From positions 6,177,747-6,241,746 of the forward strand of contig NC_079488.1 of assembly GCF_020520425.1 (NCBI RefSeq): a DNA stretch of 64,000 bases, written 5' to 3'. Positions 1 to 11,500 of the stretch are shown in pieces. How positions within the stretch are numbered: the first letter of the stretch is position 1; each line of letters starts with the position of its first letter. The stretch is from Spinacia oleracea (taxonomy: Eukaryota; Streptophyta; Magnoliopsida; Caryophyllales; Amaranthaceae). Position numbers and translations under genes: made by a program. The notes beneath the pieces are model-generated. The model did not search any database. It saw nothing but the letters and a program-made list of their open reading frames with translations, and was not told where the DNA came from.

Positions 1-1077
1 AAAAAAAAAAGTGTTTTTTTGGTCGGTACTCGTTCCGTCCGAGGAAGTCTTTTTGCATATCTGATATGTGCTTGCAATGTATGTCATAGCAAAATACAGA
101 AGTAGGAAAAAAACAAAAAAAGTGTTTTCTGAAACAAAAATGGTATTTTTTTTTACAGAATTGTACTTTTTATTATTTATGAATGGTAATTCTTTTTTTG
201 TCTTTTAGTTATTTGTCTTTTAGCTGATATTTGTGTTGCCACACATATCTGATATCCGAAAAAACGACCCCCTCCATCATCATGCCCTTATTTGTTTGCA
301 CTATGTCTCATTTGATTTGTAGTTTTAAATGTCTCTCCTCGTATACCTTTATTTAATTAAACTAATAGGCAAATTATATACTCCGTACCATTTACTTTTG
401 AATATAACCAATTCTTAATAAAGTGCACTAAATCATTTTGGACAATATTTTAGAGACGGGAGGAGTATATCAAAATACATAAGAGGTGAAAATTTTAAAC
501 AAGACGAATGAGAGGAGTTATTTGGTTAATGCGTTTTCTAAGAAGTTCCAATTTCCATAAATTTGGATAAAGTACATATAAAAGTGAGTTTAGAATAATA
601 CCCCATACGTTTCAAAATACTTGCAACAATATGAAATTAGGTGTTCTACGTTTGTAATCCAATATGCTCCATAATGTGTCTATTTCATAGAAAATATTCC
701 GTGCTCCTTAGAATTTATTACTCAACCAAATTATATTTTACATTGGCTATGAAATGAAAATAAAAGGAAAAACCATCTTATTACTTTTTATGCGCAACTA
801 AACAAGCACAAAATGCAAGAAAACAATGGAGTAGTAATTACTATAAGAAACAAAACAAACATGCAAACTAGCAACGATTGTGTAACTTCCTACAACTACA
901 TAAGAAGTGTACTTGTGAGATCACGTTGCTCTTTCAACCGACACAAAAAGCCCCCCCTTTCCACCATGCTTGCTAAAAACTATGATCACTCACTTTCTAC
1001 TTACTATACCAAACATTTCATGTGTTTTTTTACTCTTTCAAAATACACTAGTAAAAGTAAATAATAAAAAAAAAGTA
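1..1077. other. AT-rich intergenic DNA
   Basis: No gene is supported here: the open frames are short, biased by low complexity and resemble nothing I recognise. A possible short degenerate Stowaway-like MITE lies near 370-470, where TACTCCGT on the left faces GGAGGAGTA on the right. The inverted repeat is too imperfect to annotate separately. Confidence 0.5.
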
Positions 1078-1506
1078 CTCCCTCCATTTCTTTTTGATGT
1101 ATCCAGTTGGAATCTGGTGTGGTATTTAAGAAAATTGGAATCTTGGTTTGTATGGGTATAAGTGTAATGATTGGGTGTAAGAGAAATGATTGGGTGTAAG
1201 AGATTATAATAAATAAAGGAGTGAGAAAATAATAAAGAAATAAGGTAAGAGAGAGTAATGATAATGATGGGTGATAAATGAGGTGAGAGAGTGGGTATAT
1301 GGGGAAGGGAAAAGAATTAAATATTATGGGTGGGGAAAATTAGGTGGGAATATGGGTAGAATCTTTAGGTATTTTGGTAATTAGATAGAAATGTAAGGAT
1401 ATTTTAGGATAAAATGTATGTCCAAAAATAGAATAGATTCTAAATGGATACAACAATATGAAACGCTTAAAATGGAAACGGATACAACAAAAAGAAACGG
1501 AGGGAG
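1078..1506. mobile_element. Stowaway-type MITE, 429 bp
   Basis: The left end starts CTCCCTCCATTTC and the right end finishes GAAACGGAGGGAG, an inverted repeat that continues inward (TTTTTGATGTATCC against GGATACAACAAAAAG). TA dinucleotides flank both ends (1076-1077 and 1507-1508), the TSD expected for Stowaway/Tc1-mariner MITEs. The interior is non-coding and purine-rich on the plus strand. It would be mobilised in trans by a mariner-like transposase; none is encoded in this window. Confidence 0.85.
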
Positions 1507-1902
1507 TAGGTAATTACAATAGTAAAAACAAATCCAGACAAATTGGAAGATGCCTCCTCTTGGTCTCTTCCTAAAGATGGAGCGTTTTTAAAAAAAAAAT
1601 CACGTATCCATCAACAAAACGCAATTACAATCCCCTTTTCCCCACCAATTAAAGAAAAAAAGGGGAGAAATGACCTCATGTCACACTTCTTCTTATCAAC
1701 ATCTATAGATACCCGTAAAATATAGAGTTGATCAAGTCGACCACCGATCTCGATTCATTTTCGATTTAAGCGGTTGATTTCTAACCCAAGTTGTAACCAA
1801 CCTGACTCTTCTATAGGGTAATAGTGTCTATAATTAATCAAGACTCTAGTTTTGGATACAATAAAACCAACCAAAATTAGAGCCTAACCTCAATATCAAG
1901 GC
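1507..1902. other. non-coding spacer
   Basis: I see no gene, RNA or repeat boundary in this stretch between the MITE and the minisatellite. Confidence 0.4.
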
Positions 1903-2056
1903 ATGACCATATGTAACTAACAATCAACCCATACCATATGTCCATATAAGTCGATATGACCATATGTAACTAACAACCAACCCAGTCCCATACCATATGT
2001 CCACATGAGTCGATATGACCATATATCCGTATGAGTCGATATGACCATATGTAACA
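1903..2056. repeat. ATGACCATATGTAAC minisatellite
   Basis: A degenerate tandem array. The phrases GTCGATATGACCATATGTAAC-like, CAACCCA and CATACCATATGTCCA recur several times with short gaps. It lies downstream of the 3' end of the minus-strand DUF761 gene. Non-coding. Confidence 0.7.
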
Positions 2057-2261
2057 CACCATTTTTAGTTTTCTCCTACCAGTAATAATAATGGTACGAT
2101 AAGTCACATATTCGAATCTCCCTGCTTCCATTCCAAACAAAAATATACTTGTAAGGATAATAATGGAAATAATTTCCATTAAGTTGGTGGGTAGTGACAA
2201 GTGAGCGTGAAGCATGGGATTAATATTGGGCCCTCAGAAGGTGGGCCTAGAATTGGAGCCC

Positions 2262-3959
2262 TCAGAATGTGGGCCTAGAAATGGGCCCATCACCAGCCTT
2301 GTTGAGTTTCTCTCTCCAAGAGTTGAGCTTCTCAAGCCTCCACCCATCATGATGCCGTGCAATAAACGAGGCCACTTTCACGTTCAGATCTGGACTCGGA
2401 CACGTCATCGAACTCAGCCTCTCTACATCCTGACCGTTCATGTTACTTGAACTCGACAACGTGTCATCATCAGCACCGTCGATCTCAGGCGACCCACACC
2501 TAGAACTCTGCGCGCTCTGTACCCTAACATAACCATCTTCCATTGGTTTAAACTTCATCTGCGATACCTTAAACGGCGGAGGAGGTGGCGTAGGTATTCC
2601 GTTCATCGGAGACTCGTTTCCACTTTCTCTCCTCGAAGGAAGTGGCGGTTTTCTGGCGGAATTTACCGGATTTTGGCGTGTTGGCGGTGGCGGAGGTGTT
2701 GGTATGGAGGAGAAGGAGTGGATTTTTTTGGTTTTGCTCCCTTTTTTGAACCAGTTTTGGAAAACCGATGGATGAGGTGGTAATGGCGGTGGAGGAGGTG
2801 GTGGAGACGGCGGAGGAACGAAATGCGATTGAATTTCCGAATGTGAAGGACCTTCGAAATTCCTGCTCAATTTTTGCCGTCGCTTTCGCTTCCTGTGACT
2901 GTAAAGATATACAATAGCTGTTGCGATCTCCTTCGTTGCGTTCCGCTTTCGAGAACTCCTCTTCTTCTCTTCTCGTCCACGTCGCGGCAGCGGCGGTGGT
3001 GTAGGCGGAGGCGGAGACGGTGGAATCTGCCCCCTTTGCTGAATTGTCTGAAATGTCCGTCTCTGCTTTGCCGGAGGAGGAGGCGGTGGAGGTGGTGGTG
3101 CCTCTGGTGGATTTCGCGGTGGAGTTTTCGGCGGAGAAAATGTCGGTGACGGTAATTCTCCTCTATTTTCAGTTGCAAAAGTATCAACCTCAATGTCCTT
3201 CACCTTTACCTTCACCGTCGAAGTTTCAACGTCGTCCACTTCCTCCACCTCCACCACCGCCGCCGCAACCTCATCAGATTGAAGCTCATCGTTTAAAACA
3301 CGATCCTCTTTAGGATAAAACTTGCTAATATCGAGATCATCAAAGAACCGGAACTGGCTATTACCGGTTTGATACCTCATGTAAGGATCCGAACTAACCG
3401 TCCGCCGCAACCGTGAGATTCCGGTATCCGGTGGCGCATTCGGAGAGCTGATGATCCTCTGCTGCTGAGAAGAGTACTCAACCCATTGTGGTACACTACT
3501 CATCATAGTTTTACTCCTTTGTAGTAAAACAGTATTAACACTACTACTACTAATATTACTATTTGTTGTAGTAGTAGAATGTGTAAGTGGTTGTTCGTGG
3601 TTGCGCGTCTCTTCACGCTCCGTAGTCGCCGGTGAATCGTCGTTTCTTTTGGCAAAAACACCGCATAAAATAGCAAAGAGAACGAGGATTATGTTGACGG
3701 TGTCCCAGCTCTTCTTCACTGAGATAGCTTTCTGGTTTTGTGGAGGATTAATTGGTTTGTTGATGTAATGTGGAAGGATTTTGGGAATTGAAGGGATGAC
3801 AATGAAGACGACGAAAAGAAGAGAGATAGAAGGGAGGAGGATAATTAGCAAAGACGAGTTTAGCAACCGAGACGACGATGGACGACGGCCGTGCCCCCGC
3901 CGTGTAATGGTGGCTGGTGGTTGCCAAAAGGGTGGTATGTCAATGTCACCATCTTCCAT
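2262..3959 (-). CDS. membrane-anchored proline-rich protein with C-terminal DUF761-like motif
   Basis: A single open frame of 565 residues. Near the N-terminus are two hydrophobic segments (about residues 33-58 and 85-103), so the protein is probably membrane anchored. The middle holds several polyproline tracts (runs of 7-9 Pro) mixed with Arg/Lys-rich stretches, as in plant 'hydroxyproline-rich glycoprotein family' annotations. Near the C-terminus, PSPDLNVKVASFIARHHDGW followed by RLEKLNSWREK resembles DUF761, where a (D/N)VNVKADxFIARFRxxxRLEK pattern is usual. Family function is unknown; roles in growth or stress have been proposed for some members. No intron is needed, and the first Met lies at a sensible distance below a TATA-like box at 4063-4070. 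Codon use and high G+C for this window mark it as a real host gene. The exact 3' end is near a short duplicated GTGGGCCTAGAA motif. Confidence 0.85.
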   Translation of the reverse strand: MEDGDIDIPPFWQPPATITRRGHGRRPSSSRLLNSSLLIILLPSISLLFVVFIVIPSIPKILPHYINKPINPPQNQKAISVKKSWDTVNIILVLFAILCGVFAKRNDDSPATTEREETRNHEQPLTHSTTTTNSNISSSSVNTVLLQRSKTMMSSVPQWVEYSSQQQRIISSPNAPPDTGISRLRRTVSSDPYMRYQTGNSQFRFFDDLDISKFYPKEDRVLNDELQSDEVAAAVVEVEEVDDVETSTVKVKVKDIEVDTFATENRGELPSPTFSPPKTPPRNPPEAPPPPPPPPPAKQRRTFQTIQQRGQIPPSPPPPTPPPLPRRGREEKKRSSRKRNATKEIATAIVYLYSHRKRKRRQKLSRNFEGPSHSEIQSHFVPPPSPPPPPPPLPPHPSVFQNWFKKGSKTKKIHSFSSIPTPPPPPTRQNPVNSARKPPLPSRRESGNESPMNGIPTPPPPPFKVSQMKFKPMEDGYVRVQSAQSSRCGSPEIDGADDDTLSSSSNMNGQDVERLSSMTCPSPDLNVKVASFIARHHDGWRLEKLNSWREKLNKAGDGPISRPTF

Positions 3960-4062
3960 TTGCTTTTGTTGTTGATTTGTTGGGGGTGTCTTTTTGGAGG
4001 GGGGGGGTTTGAAAGTTTTTTATTTTTGGGTTTCAAAATAAAGTGAGGGAAATTTGTTAGCC

Positions 4063-4070
4063 TTTATTTA
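4063..4070 (-). promoter_or_regulatory. TATA-like box of the DUF761 gene
   Basis: The minus strand reads TAAATAAA about 105 bp upstream of the start codon at 3959, a normal plant spacing allowing a short 5' UTR. Called on position and sequence only. Confidence 0.4.
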
Positions 4071-4468
4071 AGGGCTTGTGGGAGTTGGATACTTGGATAA
4101 GGATATTATTGCAATATTTTCAATCATGAATCATGAAGTAACATTTTAGTTTTTTTTTTCAAATAAAAAGTTTTTATTTCTTTCCTTGGTAATTTTTATT
4201 TCTAAAAGGTATAAAAAATTTAAAAATAAAATAAAAATAAAGAGAATAGTAGCTGCAACATGCTATGTTCCTGGAAATATTTTGTGCTTTCAAAATATGA
4301 AAACTTTAGCAGACATTCTCACCATCGTTTATATCAAAACTTATCAAGTTAGATATGATTGGTCTCGGTATATGTTTTCAAAATATCAATTTTTTATAAT
4401 TTTTTCACAATTAGATATATTAGTGATTTAGTGGTTAAATATTGCATTGAAATCCGTGTAAATAGTAA
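4071..4468. other. upstream spacer of the DUF761 gene
   Basis: AT-rich promoter-distal sequence. No coding region or repeat boundary is recognisable before the Tourist MITE at 4469. Confidence 0.4.
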
Positions 4469-4655
4469 GGTTGCGTTCTATTCACCTGATTTTCACTTAT
4501 TTTTCCTGAACTTATTAGAACTTATCAAAACTTATTTTAGTTATGAATTGTACTTGGCCAACCCTTATTTTTCCTGAACTTTACCGAACTTACCTGAACT
4601 TATCTGAACTTATTTTTCCTGAAATAAGTGGAAATAAGGTGAACATAACAAGACC
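4469..4655. mobile_element. Tourist-like (PIF/Harbinger-type) MITE, 187 bp
   Basis: The left end GGTTGCGTTCTATTCACC and the right end (reverse strand GGTCTTGTTATGTTCACC) form an imperfect terminal inverted repeat. TAA flanks both ends (4466-4468 and 4656-4658), the 3-bp TSD of PIF/Harbinger. The interior is made of CCTGAACTTAT / CTGAAATAAGTGG repeats. A second copy of the family is at 17143-17373. Confidence 0.8.
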
Positions 4656-5589
4656 TAAGTGTAAAAAACTTTTAAAAAAGAAGACAACAATCTACTGCGC
4701 GGTTGGGTTCTCAATACACAAGACCTATTGACTATTGGATAGATAGATCAAATTTTCATAATGATTAACCAATTTGATTGATTGATCTAAAAAACTCAAA
4801 AAATAATGGATTGAGTAGTAAACAAATTTTCATATAATGAAGGGTTATATTTTGGATGTATCAATGTTCTTCAACCTCTTCTTTGGAAGCATGCAATGTT
4901 AGAGCGGTGTACTTTTCTTATTAATAGGATTATATTAGCTGTTAAGATTGAGAAGAGTGGGTTGACAGGTCTTTATCCATATTAATGGATCTTTATAATT
5001 AATTTAATTTAATTAATTAATTGCAAAGACTATATTATCATGTCTTCTAATGTATCTTTTTTTTTTTATTTTTCTGCCTTGCTTAAGGATTTCTTGGTAA
5101 TACAGAATGAAAAATAAAAATTACTAGGGCTGTAATGAGGCTGTCTAATGTGCAGGCGTATCTAAAATTGTTGGGGTAATAGGAATTATTATCTGTATTT
5201 TGTTCCTTATAAAGATTGGCTAGATAGCACTGGGCCGGGATGCCCCAAGGCCCGAGATGACCCACAAAATAATCCGGCCCGGAAAGTGCACGGCACAACA
5301 CTTCCCAGCACAAAAAAACGTTAAATTGAGTGAAATTAAGTTTAGGCACATAAGCACGATCGACAATGTGTAGGCTTGGAATCTTGTATTGTGCCTAGGG
5401 TGACCCTTTTGAAACTTTTGGCACGACACGACATGAAACTAGGTGGGTCGGGACTCGGGACCTATTCAAATCAAGCCCGGGTAAGATGGCTTGGTGCAAG
5501 GAACGACCAACAATAAGAGCAACACTATTGCAGATCAAATACAGAAAGGTTCGTCATTCAACATGTTTGGATGAACCATATGGGCCTTA
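4656..5589. other. intergenic DNA with GC-rich TE remnant
   Basis: No gene seen. From about 5216 to 5520 the sequence becomes rich in GGCCCG / CACGGC / GGCACGACACG phrases, typical of decayed GC-rich hAT MITEs in plant genomes. No ends could be fixed. Confidence 0.4.
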
Positions 5590-5810
5590 ATTATGGCTCG
5601 ATGTCTAGCTCATTGTTTAATTACCAACATTGCGTCACTAAAACTATAGCCTGATCAAAAGGCGGGCCAGGCCGAGGGAATAAAAATCCGTCCATTATGT
5701 TGGGCTGGGCCGGGTCGGGCCAATTTGTGTGCCCAAACCCTGCTATTTCGGGCCATTGTTGGGCCGGGGCAAAATTATAATTAAAATTGTTGTTTTACGT
5801 TGTCCAAAGT

Positions 5811-6912
5811 CGCAAATATGATGGGGGGCAGGGGTGTGCACGGTGCTCTTGGTGCACCGGTATCAAAACAACAAGCAATAAATGTAAAACGCAGATTTCT
5901 TATTAAATCTGGAGAAGAAAAGAACATCTTTTGTTGAACAAAAGAACAAACGAACTTTTTTTGTTAAAAAAAGAACAAGGAATTCTCTGTTCTATTCAGC
6001 TGTGTTTTAGTATGTTCTTTTGTTTTCACTCCTTTTTGCGGGTATATATTCCTGTATTTTTCATAATTTTGAAATCAGAATTTGTGAAGGAGGAGAAAGA
6101 AACTGTGATAAACTGTAAATTTGATTTTAGAGAGAGAAAGTAATTGAAAATTCTTAGATATTGGTTGATTTTTCTACTTCAATATTAAATTTTATTGATT
6201 CTTCTTCTTCAAATTTGAATTTCTCAGCTGATAATCAGATTTGTGAAGGTAATTTTTCAATTTTTTTAATTACGAATTATATATTTTGATGATTTTGATT
6301 TCGCAATTATCGTGTTTTTGATTATTTTGATCCTTTTGATTTCTCAATTACTTTGATTAATGTTTTTAGATTATATAGTTTGATGATTATGATTTCGCAA
6401 TTTCGCAATTACTTTGCAGTTCTTTCGGTACTGTTTTGAAATTCTTTATAGTTGTTCGTTTCTCTATCTTAATATGTTCGTTTAGGCTTTGTTGTTGTTC
6501 TTTTATGTACTGGTAATGTTCTTTCTTTCTTTTATTAGTATTCATGCAGATTTTGAATGTTCTTTTCTTTAACTTTTGTTGTTCTTTCTCATATGTTGTT
6601 TTTCCCCCCCTGTAGTTTTCTGTTTTTTTTTTATTAATTTTGAGTTTCTTGTTCTTTTATTTATGGTTTATGTTCTTTTTAGGTTTTTCAACGTTTTTAT
6701 TTTTATTTTTCAAGTATTATTATCAATATTTGATTATCTTGTTCTATTTATCATGCATTTTTCTCATGATGTTCTATTTATAAAATTTTAAATGAGAACG
6801 AATATGTTCTTTTCATATTTGAACCCAAAAAAACAAGTGCACCGTTCTGATTATGAACACTGCTTATATTTCTTCTCCTTCCTCCTTTTTTTTATTTGTT
6901 TTATTTTTCATT

Positions 6913-6994
<82 letters not shown>

Positions 6995-8736
6995 TCCTAT
7001 TGAATTCAATCATTTCTCATTTTAGAAACACATTTTAGAGAGAGAACGATGAGAGGTTTTATTTTCTCTCAACAAAAGGGAGATTTTATGAGAGAGAAAG
7101 TTCGAAATACATTTTCTCCTCCTTCTCTCTCTAACATGTGATTTTAATTGAATTTCGTTTATCGAAAACTAGCTAATTAAGCAAAATACTAGTTTAATTT
7201 CGCTAGTTTTTGTATCTTTTTATCGATTCAAAGATATTGATGCTGATGATGAATGTGCATAGGGTGATTAAGGTACACTTCCTTGTTCTTATTTCTATGT
7301 TCTTTTTAAATTCTAATGTTCTTTTTTTATAACATATTATTTCTGTGTCATCATCATTGTTTGTTCTTTTATATCTTCACTAATTGTTCTTTTACATATT
7401 TACAGTGTTGTGTTGAGTTATTTTTTATAAATAAAATAACGGAATTAAAACATATTTTTAATCTTAAAAATAAATTGTATTAGAAGTACAACAACTACTT
7501 TTAAAAGAACATATAATTCTTTCTTTGAAATATAATTTTCGTCCTTCCAAGTATCATCGTTTTATATTAAAAGAACAAAAAGACCTTTTAAAAAAAACAT
7601 TAATCTTAAAAATAATGTTGTTCTTTTTTCCAGACTTTGTGGTTCTTTTTCATTTACATTCTTTAAATAAAATTGTTCTTTTGTTGTTCTTTTACTTTTG
7701 TTTATTGTTGTTTTCTTTTACTTTTCTTGTTCTTTCTCATATGTTGCTTTTTTCCCCTGTAGTTTTCTGTTTTTATTAATTTTGAGTTTTTTGTTCTTTT
7801 ATTTTTAATGGTTTATGTTATTTTTAGGTTTTTTGACATTTATTTTTTATTTTTCAAGTATTATTATCTTGTTCTATTTATCCTGCATTTTTCTCATGAT
7901 GTTCTTTTTATAAAATTTTAAATGAGAACGAATATGTTCTTTTCATATTTGTACCTTTTATCTGATTTGTTAATATTAGTGTTTTACTTGATATTTTCTT
8001 TTCAGATTTTTGTTAATGTTCTTTTCAGGTTTTTGTTAATGTTCTTTTAATTTACGTTATTATGTTCTTTCTGATTTTTTTGTTGTTTTTTTTTTTTTTT
8101 TTTTTTTTCCTGTTGCACTTTTCACATGATGTTCTTTTTAAAAAATAGTTGTTCTTTTTATAATTTACCAAGAGAGAGAATATATTCTTTTCGTTTTTTA
8201 CCTTTTCTTTGGTTTTTTAACATTAGTGTTCTTTTCGGGTTTTGGTTAATGTTCTTTTCGTTTACTCTATCAAGTTCTTTCTGATTTTTTTTTTTTGTTT
8301 TTCTGTTGCATATTTCACATGATGTTCTTTTTGAAAAATAGTTGTTCTTTTTATAGTTTATCAGAAGAGAGAATATATTCTTTTCGTTTTTTACCTTTTC
8401 TTTGGTTTTTTAACATTATTGTTCTTTTCAGGTTTTGGTTAATGTTCTTTTCGTTTACTCTATCATGTTCTTTCTGTTTAGTTTATTAAGTTCTTTTTCG
8501 TTTTTTTGCTTTTTTGCGTTTTGTTTTAATATTTTTTGCGTTTTATAGTAGTGTTCTTTTTGGCTTTTTGTTAATGTTCTTTTAGTTTACTTGTTAATGT
8601 TCTTTTATGGTTTATTTTCTCCGTTCTTTTTTTTTTTTGCGGTTTTTATTTTTGTTGCGTTTTATTGTTATTTATGTGCATTTTTGGACAGGTGCACCAA
8701 GAGCACCATGCACACCCCTGCACAATCTGAGCGTTG
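5811..8736. mobile_element. MULE-like element packed with TGTTCTTTT motifs (copy 1), 2.9 kb
   Basis: Direct repeats GTCCAAAGT (5802-5810) and GTCCAAAGC (8737-8745) form a 9-bp TSD with one mismatch, the length typical of Mutator-like elements. The left end is CGCAAATATGATGG and the right end, read inward, CAACGCTCAGATTGTG. Just inside both ends lies the inverted repeat CAGGGGTGTGCA..GGTGCTC..GTGCAC, which can itself fold (GTGCAC at both sides). The interior has no transposase. It is saturated with GTTCTTTT on the plus strand from about 6410 to 8650, interrupted by a (TA)n run. A relative at 42467-44911 shares ends and interior in the opposite orientation. Confidence 0.8.
6918..6987. repeat. 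(TA)n microsatellite
   Basis: About 70 bp of uninterrupted TA dinucleotides inside MULE copy 1. The corresponding place in copy 2 (about 43440-43450) holds only a short TATATATATAG, so the run expanded in this copy. Confidence 0.95.
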
Positions 8737-8930
8737 GTCCAAAGCCCGCAATTTTTTAAAAAAGTTCGGTTCGGGTCGGGCCGGGCCCAAAAATCGAGCC
8801 GAAATATTCTGCCCATAACTCGCTAATTTCTGGCCGGGCCAATGATGACCAACTATAGACTCGAACCATTGAATAACCAAGACCAAAACCCATTTTTTTA
8901 CCACTAGGCCGCGTCCCCATAGTCTCATCT

Positions 8931-9869
8931 CAGCCTCAAAATGTGTTCTTGTATTATTAGACACAATTTTTTAACATATAGAATTATATTACTAAATCTA
9001 TCTTGTTATCGAGTACATCTAGATTCAGGTACAGTTAAATGTACATGTTTCTTTGCTAAATTTAAATTTTCCAGATGAGGTAGACTAATCAAATGGACAA
9101 AAGATGACCTTAAGTGCACATATACCTAGTTCTAGTGTACTTGTGAACTAATAAGTGTACATAAGGTTCTTGAATTCTATTTTCTCATTTTAAAATTCCT
9201 AAAATGAAGTAGACTAATTAAATGAGCAAGAAAGAACCTTAAATATGCAAATACCTAGCTCTAAGTATGTCCGGAAACTAACATATGAAATTCTTGAATT
9301 GTATAAATTTTTTTTAATTTTTTTTCCAAATTTGAGAGCCACAATGTAGCAGTAGGACATGTAAGCTGCTACATATATCTTCAGGGTATCAATAGTAACA
9401 TATCCTGGACTACATTGGTTGTTTTCACATAAGCAATCTCACATGGGATTAAAATTTAAATCTAAAATAATAACCCCATATAAAATTTAAAATTTTAAAC
9501 CAATCACAGTCAAAGATATCATACCCTTAGGATATATGTAACCTTTTCGGACATATATTGGCTATTGCTTTAAATTTTTCATAGTAAAAATGTCAATTAT
9601 TAGTGTTGTTCCATTTGGAAGAAAGATTACTCCATTATTGGTATCCAACTATCCATGACATAAGCCAATCAGTCAATCACCAGTAGGTATTTAGCTTAAT
9701 GGACAGTACTTTAATCTTTGTGGAAGATAAAGCTTAACTTATGGATTCCTGACTGAGTTCCCAATTTTAAGGTGGATATGTGGAGACCAGGAGACATAAT
9801 AAATTGGTTGTTGTACATTACGCCTAGTTTTTATACTTCTTCGTTTTTAAAAAAAAATGACAAGTGTCA
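8931..9869. other. AT-rich intergenic DNA
   Basis: No gene is supported. Two short paragraphs (about 9065-9185 and 9190-9300) resemble each other (AATGAAGTAGACTAATTAAATG, ACCTTAA, ACCTAGTTCT), suggesting an old ~120-bp duplication. Confidence 0.4.
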
Positions 9870-10308
9870 TCTATATATTATACTAAAAGAGAGGAAATCA
9901 ATGTGGTGATGACAAATGTCACTCATTGATTGGCCTCTCTTTTAGATATTAAAAAAAAAAAAATACTTCATTTTAAAATATTTTGTTACCTTTTTACCCA
10001 ATAAACTAATAAAGTATTTGATTCTATTTTCCTAAAAAAAAGATGTCATTCTATACACGAGGAATACTTTATAAAATCTGTTTTTATATTTTGGTAACAA
10101 ATATAACAATATATGATTATATTTTTATTAAAAAAAAATCCATTATACTGATTACGTATATAGTAGGATACTTACAAAAAATAATTAATGTAATCTACCG
10201 ATTTGTACTTACATAATTAGAATACAAATAAATTAGAAAATCAACGAACTATTAATATAGTATAAAAAAGGTTACTATAATATTGTATAATATTTTTACA
10301 ACTAAATT

Positions 10309-11500
10309 CGATAATTATAAGTAATATTTATAAGTACTACTCTACTATGTAACTCCTCAATTTTTTAGATGCAACTCTTTTATTTTTACACTAACTATTA
10401 TATTCACACATCTATGTAATTTCAATGTTATTTGGTGACTATTAATATAGATGATGAACATAGTCATGTACTCCGTATCATTTTGTTGGATTTGTCTAAA
10501 TACGTACTTACATAATACAAATTGAATACCAATATCATTTACTGCAAGTGTAATCTCTTAAATAAACAATAATCTACTTCAAATATTTAATATGGCAATA
10601 AATTCGATAATTATAAGTAATATTTATAAGTACTACTCTACTATGTAACTCCTCAATTTTTTAGATGCAACTCTTTTATTTTTACACTAACTATTATATT
10701 CACACATCTATGTAATTTTAATGTTATTTGGTGACTATTAATATAGATGATGAACATAGTCATGTACTCCGTATCATTTGGTTGGATTTGTCTAAATACG
10801 TACTTACATAATACAAATTGAATACCCATATCATTTACTGCAAGTGTAATCTCTTAAATAAACAATAATCTACTTCAAATATTTAATATGGCAATAAATT
10901 CGATAATTATAAGTAATATTTATAAGTACTACTCTACTATGTAACTCCTCAATTTTTTAGATGTAACTCTTTTAGTTTTACACTAACTATTATATATTTA
11001 TATTCACACATCTATGTAATTTTAATGTTATTTGGTGACTATTAATATAGATGATGAACATAGTCATGTACTCCGTATCATTTTGTTGGATTTGTCTAAA
11101 TACGTACTTACATAATACAAATTGAATACCCATATCATTTACTGCAAGTGTAATCTCTTAAATAAACAATAATCTACTTCAAATATTTAATATGGCAATA
11201 AATTCGATAATTATAAGTAATATTTATAAGTACTACTCTACTATGTAACTCCTCAATTTTTTAGATGCAACTCTTTTATTTTTACACTAACTATTATATT
11301 CACACATCTATGTAATTTTAATGTTATTTGGTGACTATTAATATAGATGATGAACATAGTCATGTACTCCGTATCATTTTGTTGGATTTGTCTAAATACT
11401 TACATAATACAAATTGAATACCCATATCATTTACTACAAGTGTAATCTCTTAAATAAACAATAATCTACTTCAAATATTTAATATGGCAATAAATGTGAT
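10309..11500. repeat. tandem array, four ~296-bp units
   Basis: The phrase CGATAATTATAAGTAATATT recurs at 10309, 10605, 10901 and 11205, so the period is 296, 296 and 304 bases. The third unit has a small TATATTTA insertion and the fourth a 4-base deletion. Units are nearly identical, so the amplification is young. Lies inside the Helitron, near its 5' side. Confidence 0.95.

Larger units (their letters stand above)
5650..8850. mobile_element. GC-rich hAT-like MITE, split by a MULE
   Basis: Direct repeats AACTATAG (5642-5649 and 8851-8858) give an 8-bp TSD as in hAT elements. The ends are a weak inverted repeat (CCTGATCAAAAGGCGGGCC against reverse-strand GGTCATCATTGGCCCGGCC). The body, rich in GGGCCGGGTCGGGCC phrases, covers 5650-5810 and 8737-8850; the MULE at 5811-8736 occupies the rest. 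The element itself is therefore only ~275 bp and non-coding. Confidence 0.55.
5590..8930 (-). mobile_element. tRNA-derived SINE, split by a hAT-like element
   Basis: On the minus strand, 8930-8851 reads GGCCTAGTGG (box A-like) and then GGTTCGAGTCT (box B-like), the internal pol III promoter of a tRNA-derived SINE. The SINE resumes at about 5649-5590 after removing the hAT-like insertion at 5650-8850, whose 8-bp TSD AACTATAG lies inside it. The SINE body is non-coding. Its own TSD and tail were not resolved, so the outer limits are approximate. Confidence 0.5.

Noticed and set aside
2867..3313. Overlapping open frames on both strands within the DUF761 gene
   Set aside because: They are shadows of the proline/arginine-rich coding frame and show no independent family resemblance.
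6576..8818. Phe/Leu-rich membrane-like proteins in the MULE copies, for example 6792-7025 and 43618-44100
   Set aside because: They are translations of TGTTCTTTT and (TA)n repeats, not genes.
8870..8930. A functional tRNA gene (boxes A and B present on the minus strand)
   Set aside because: No acceptor stem or anticodon arm pairs properly; the boxes belong to a SINE. The same applies to 38340-38405.
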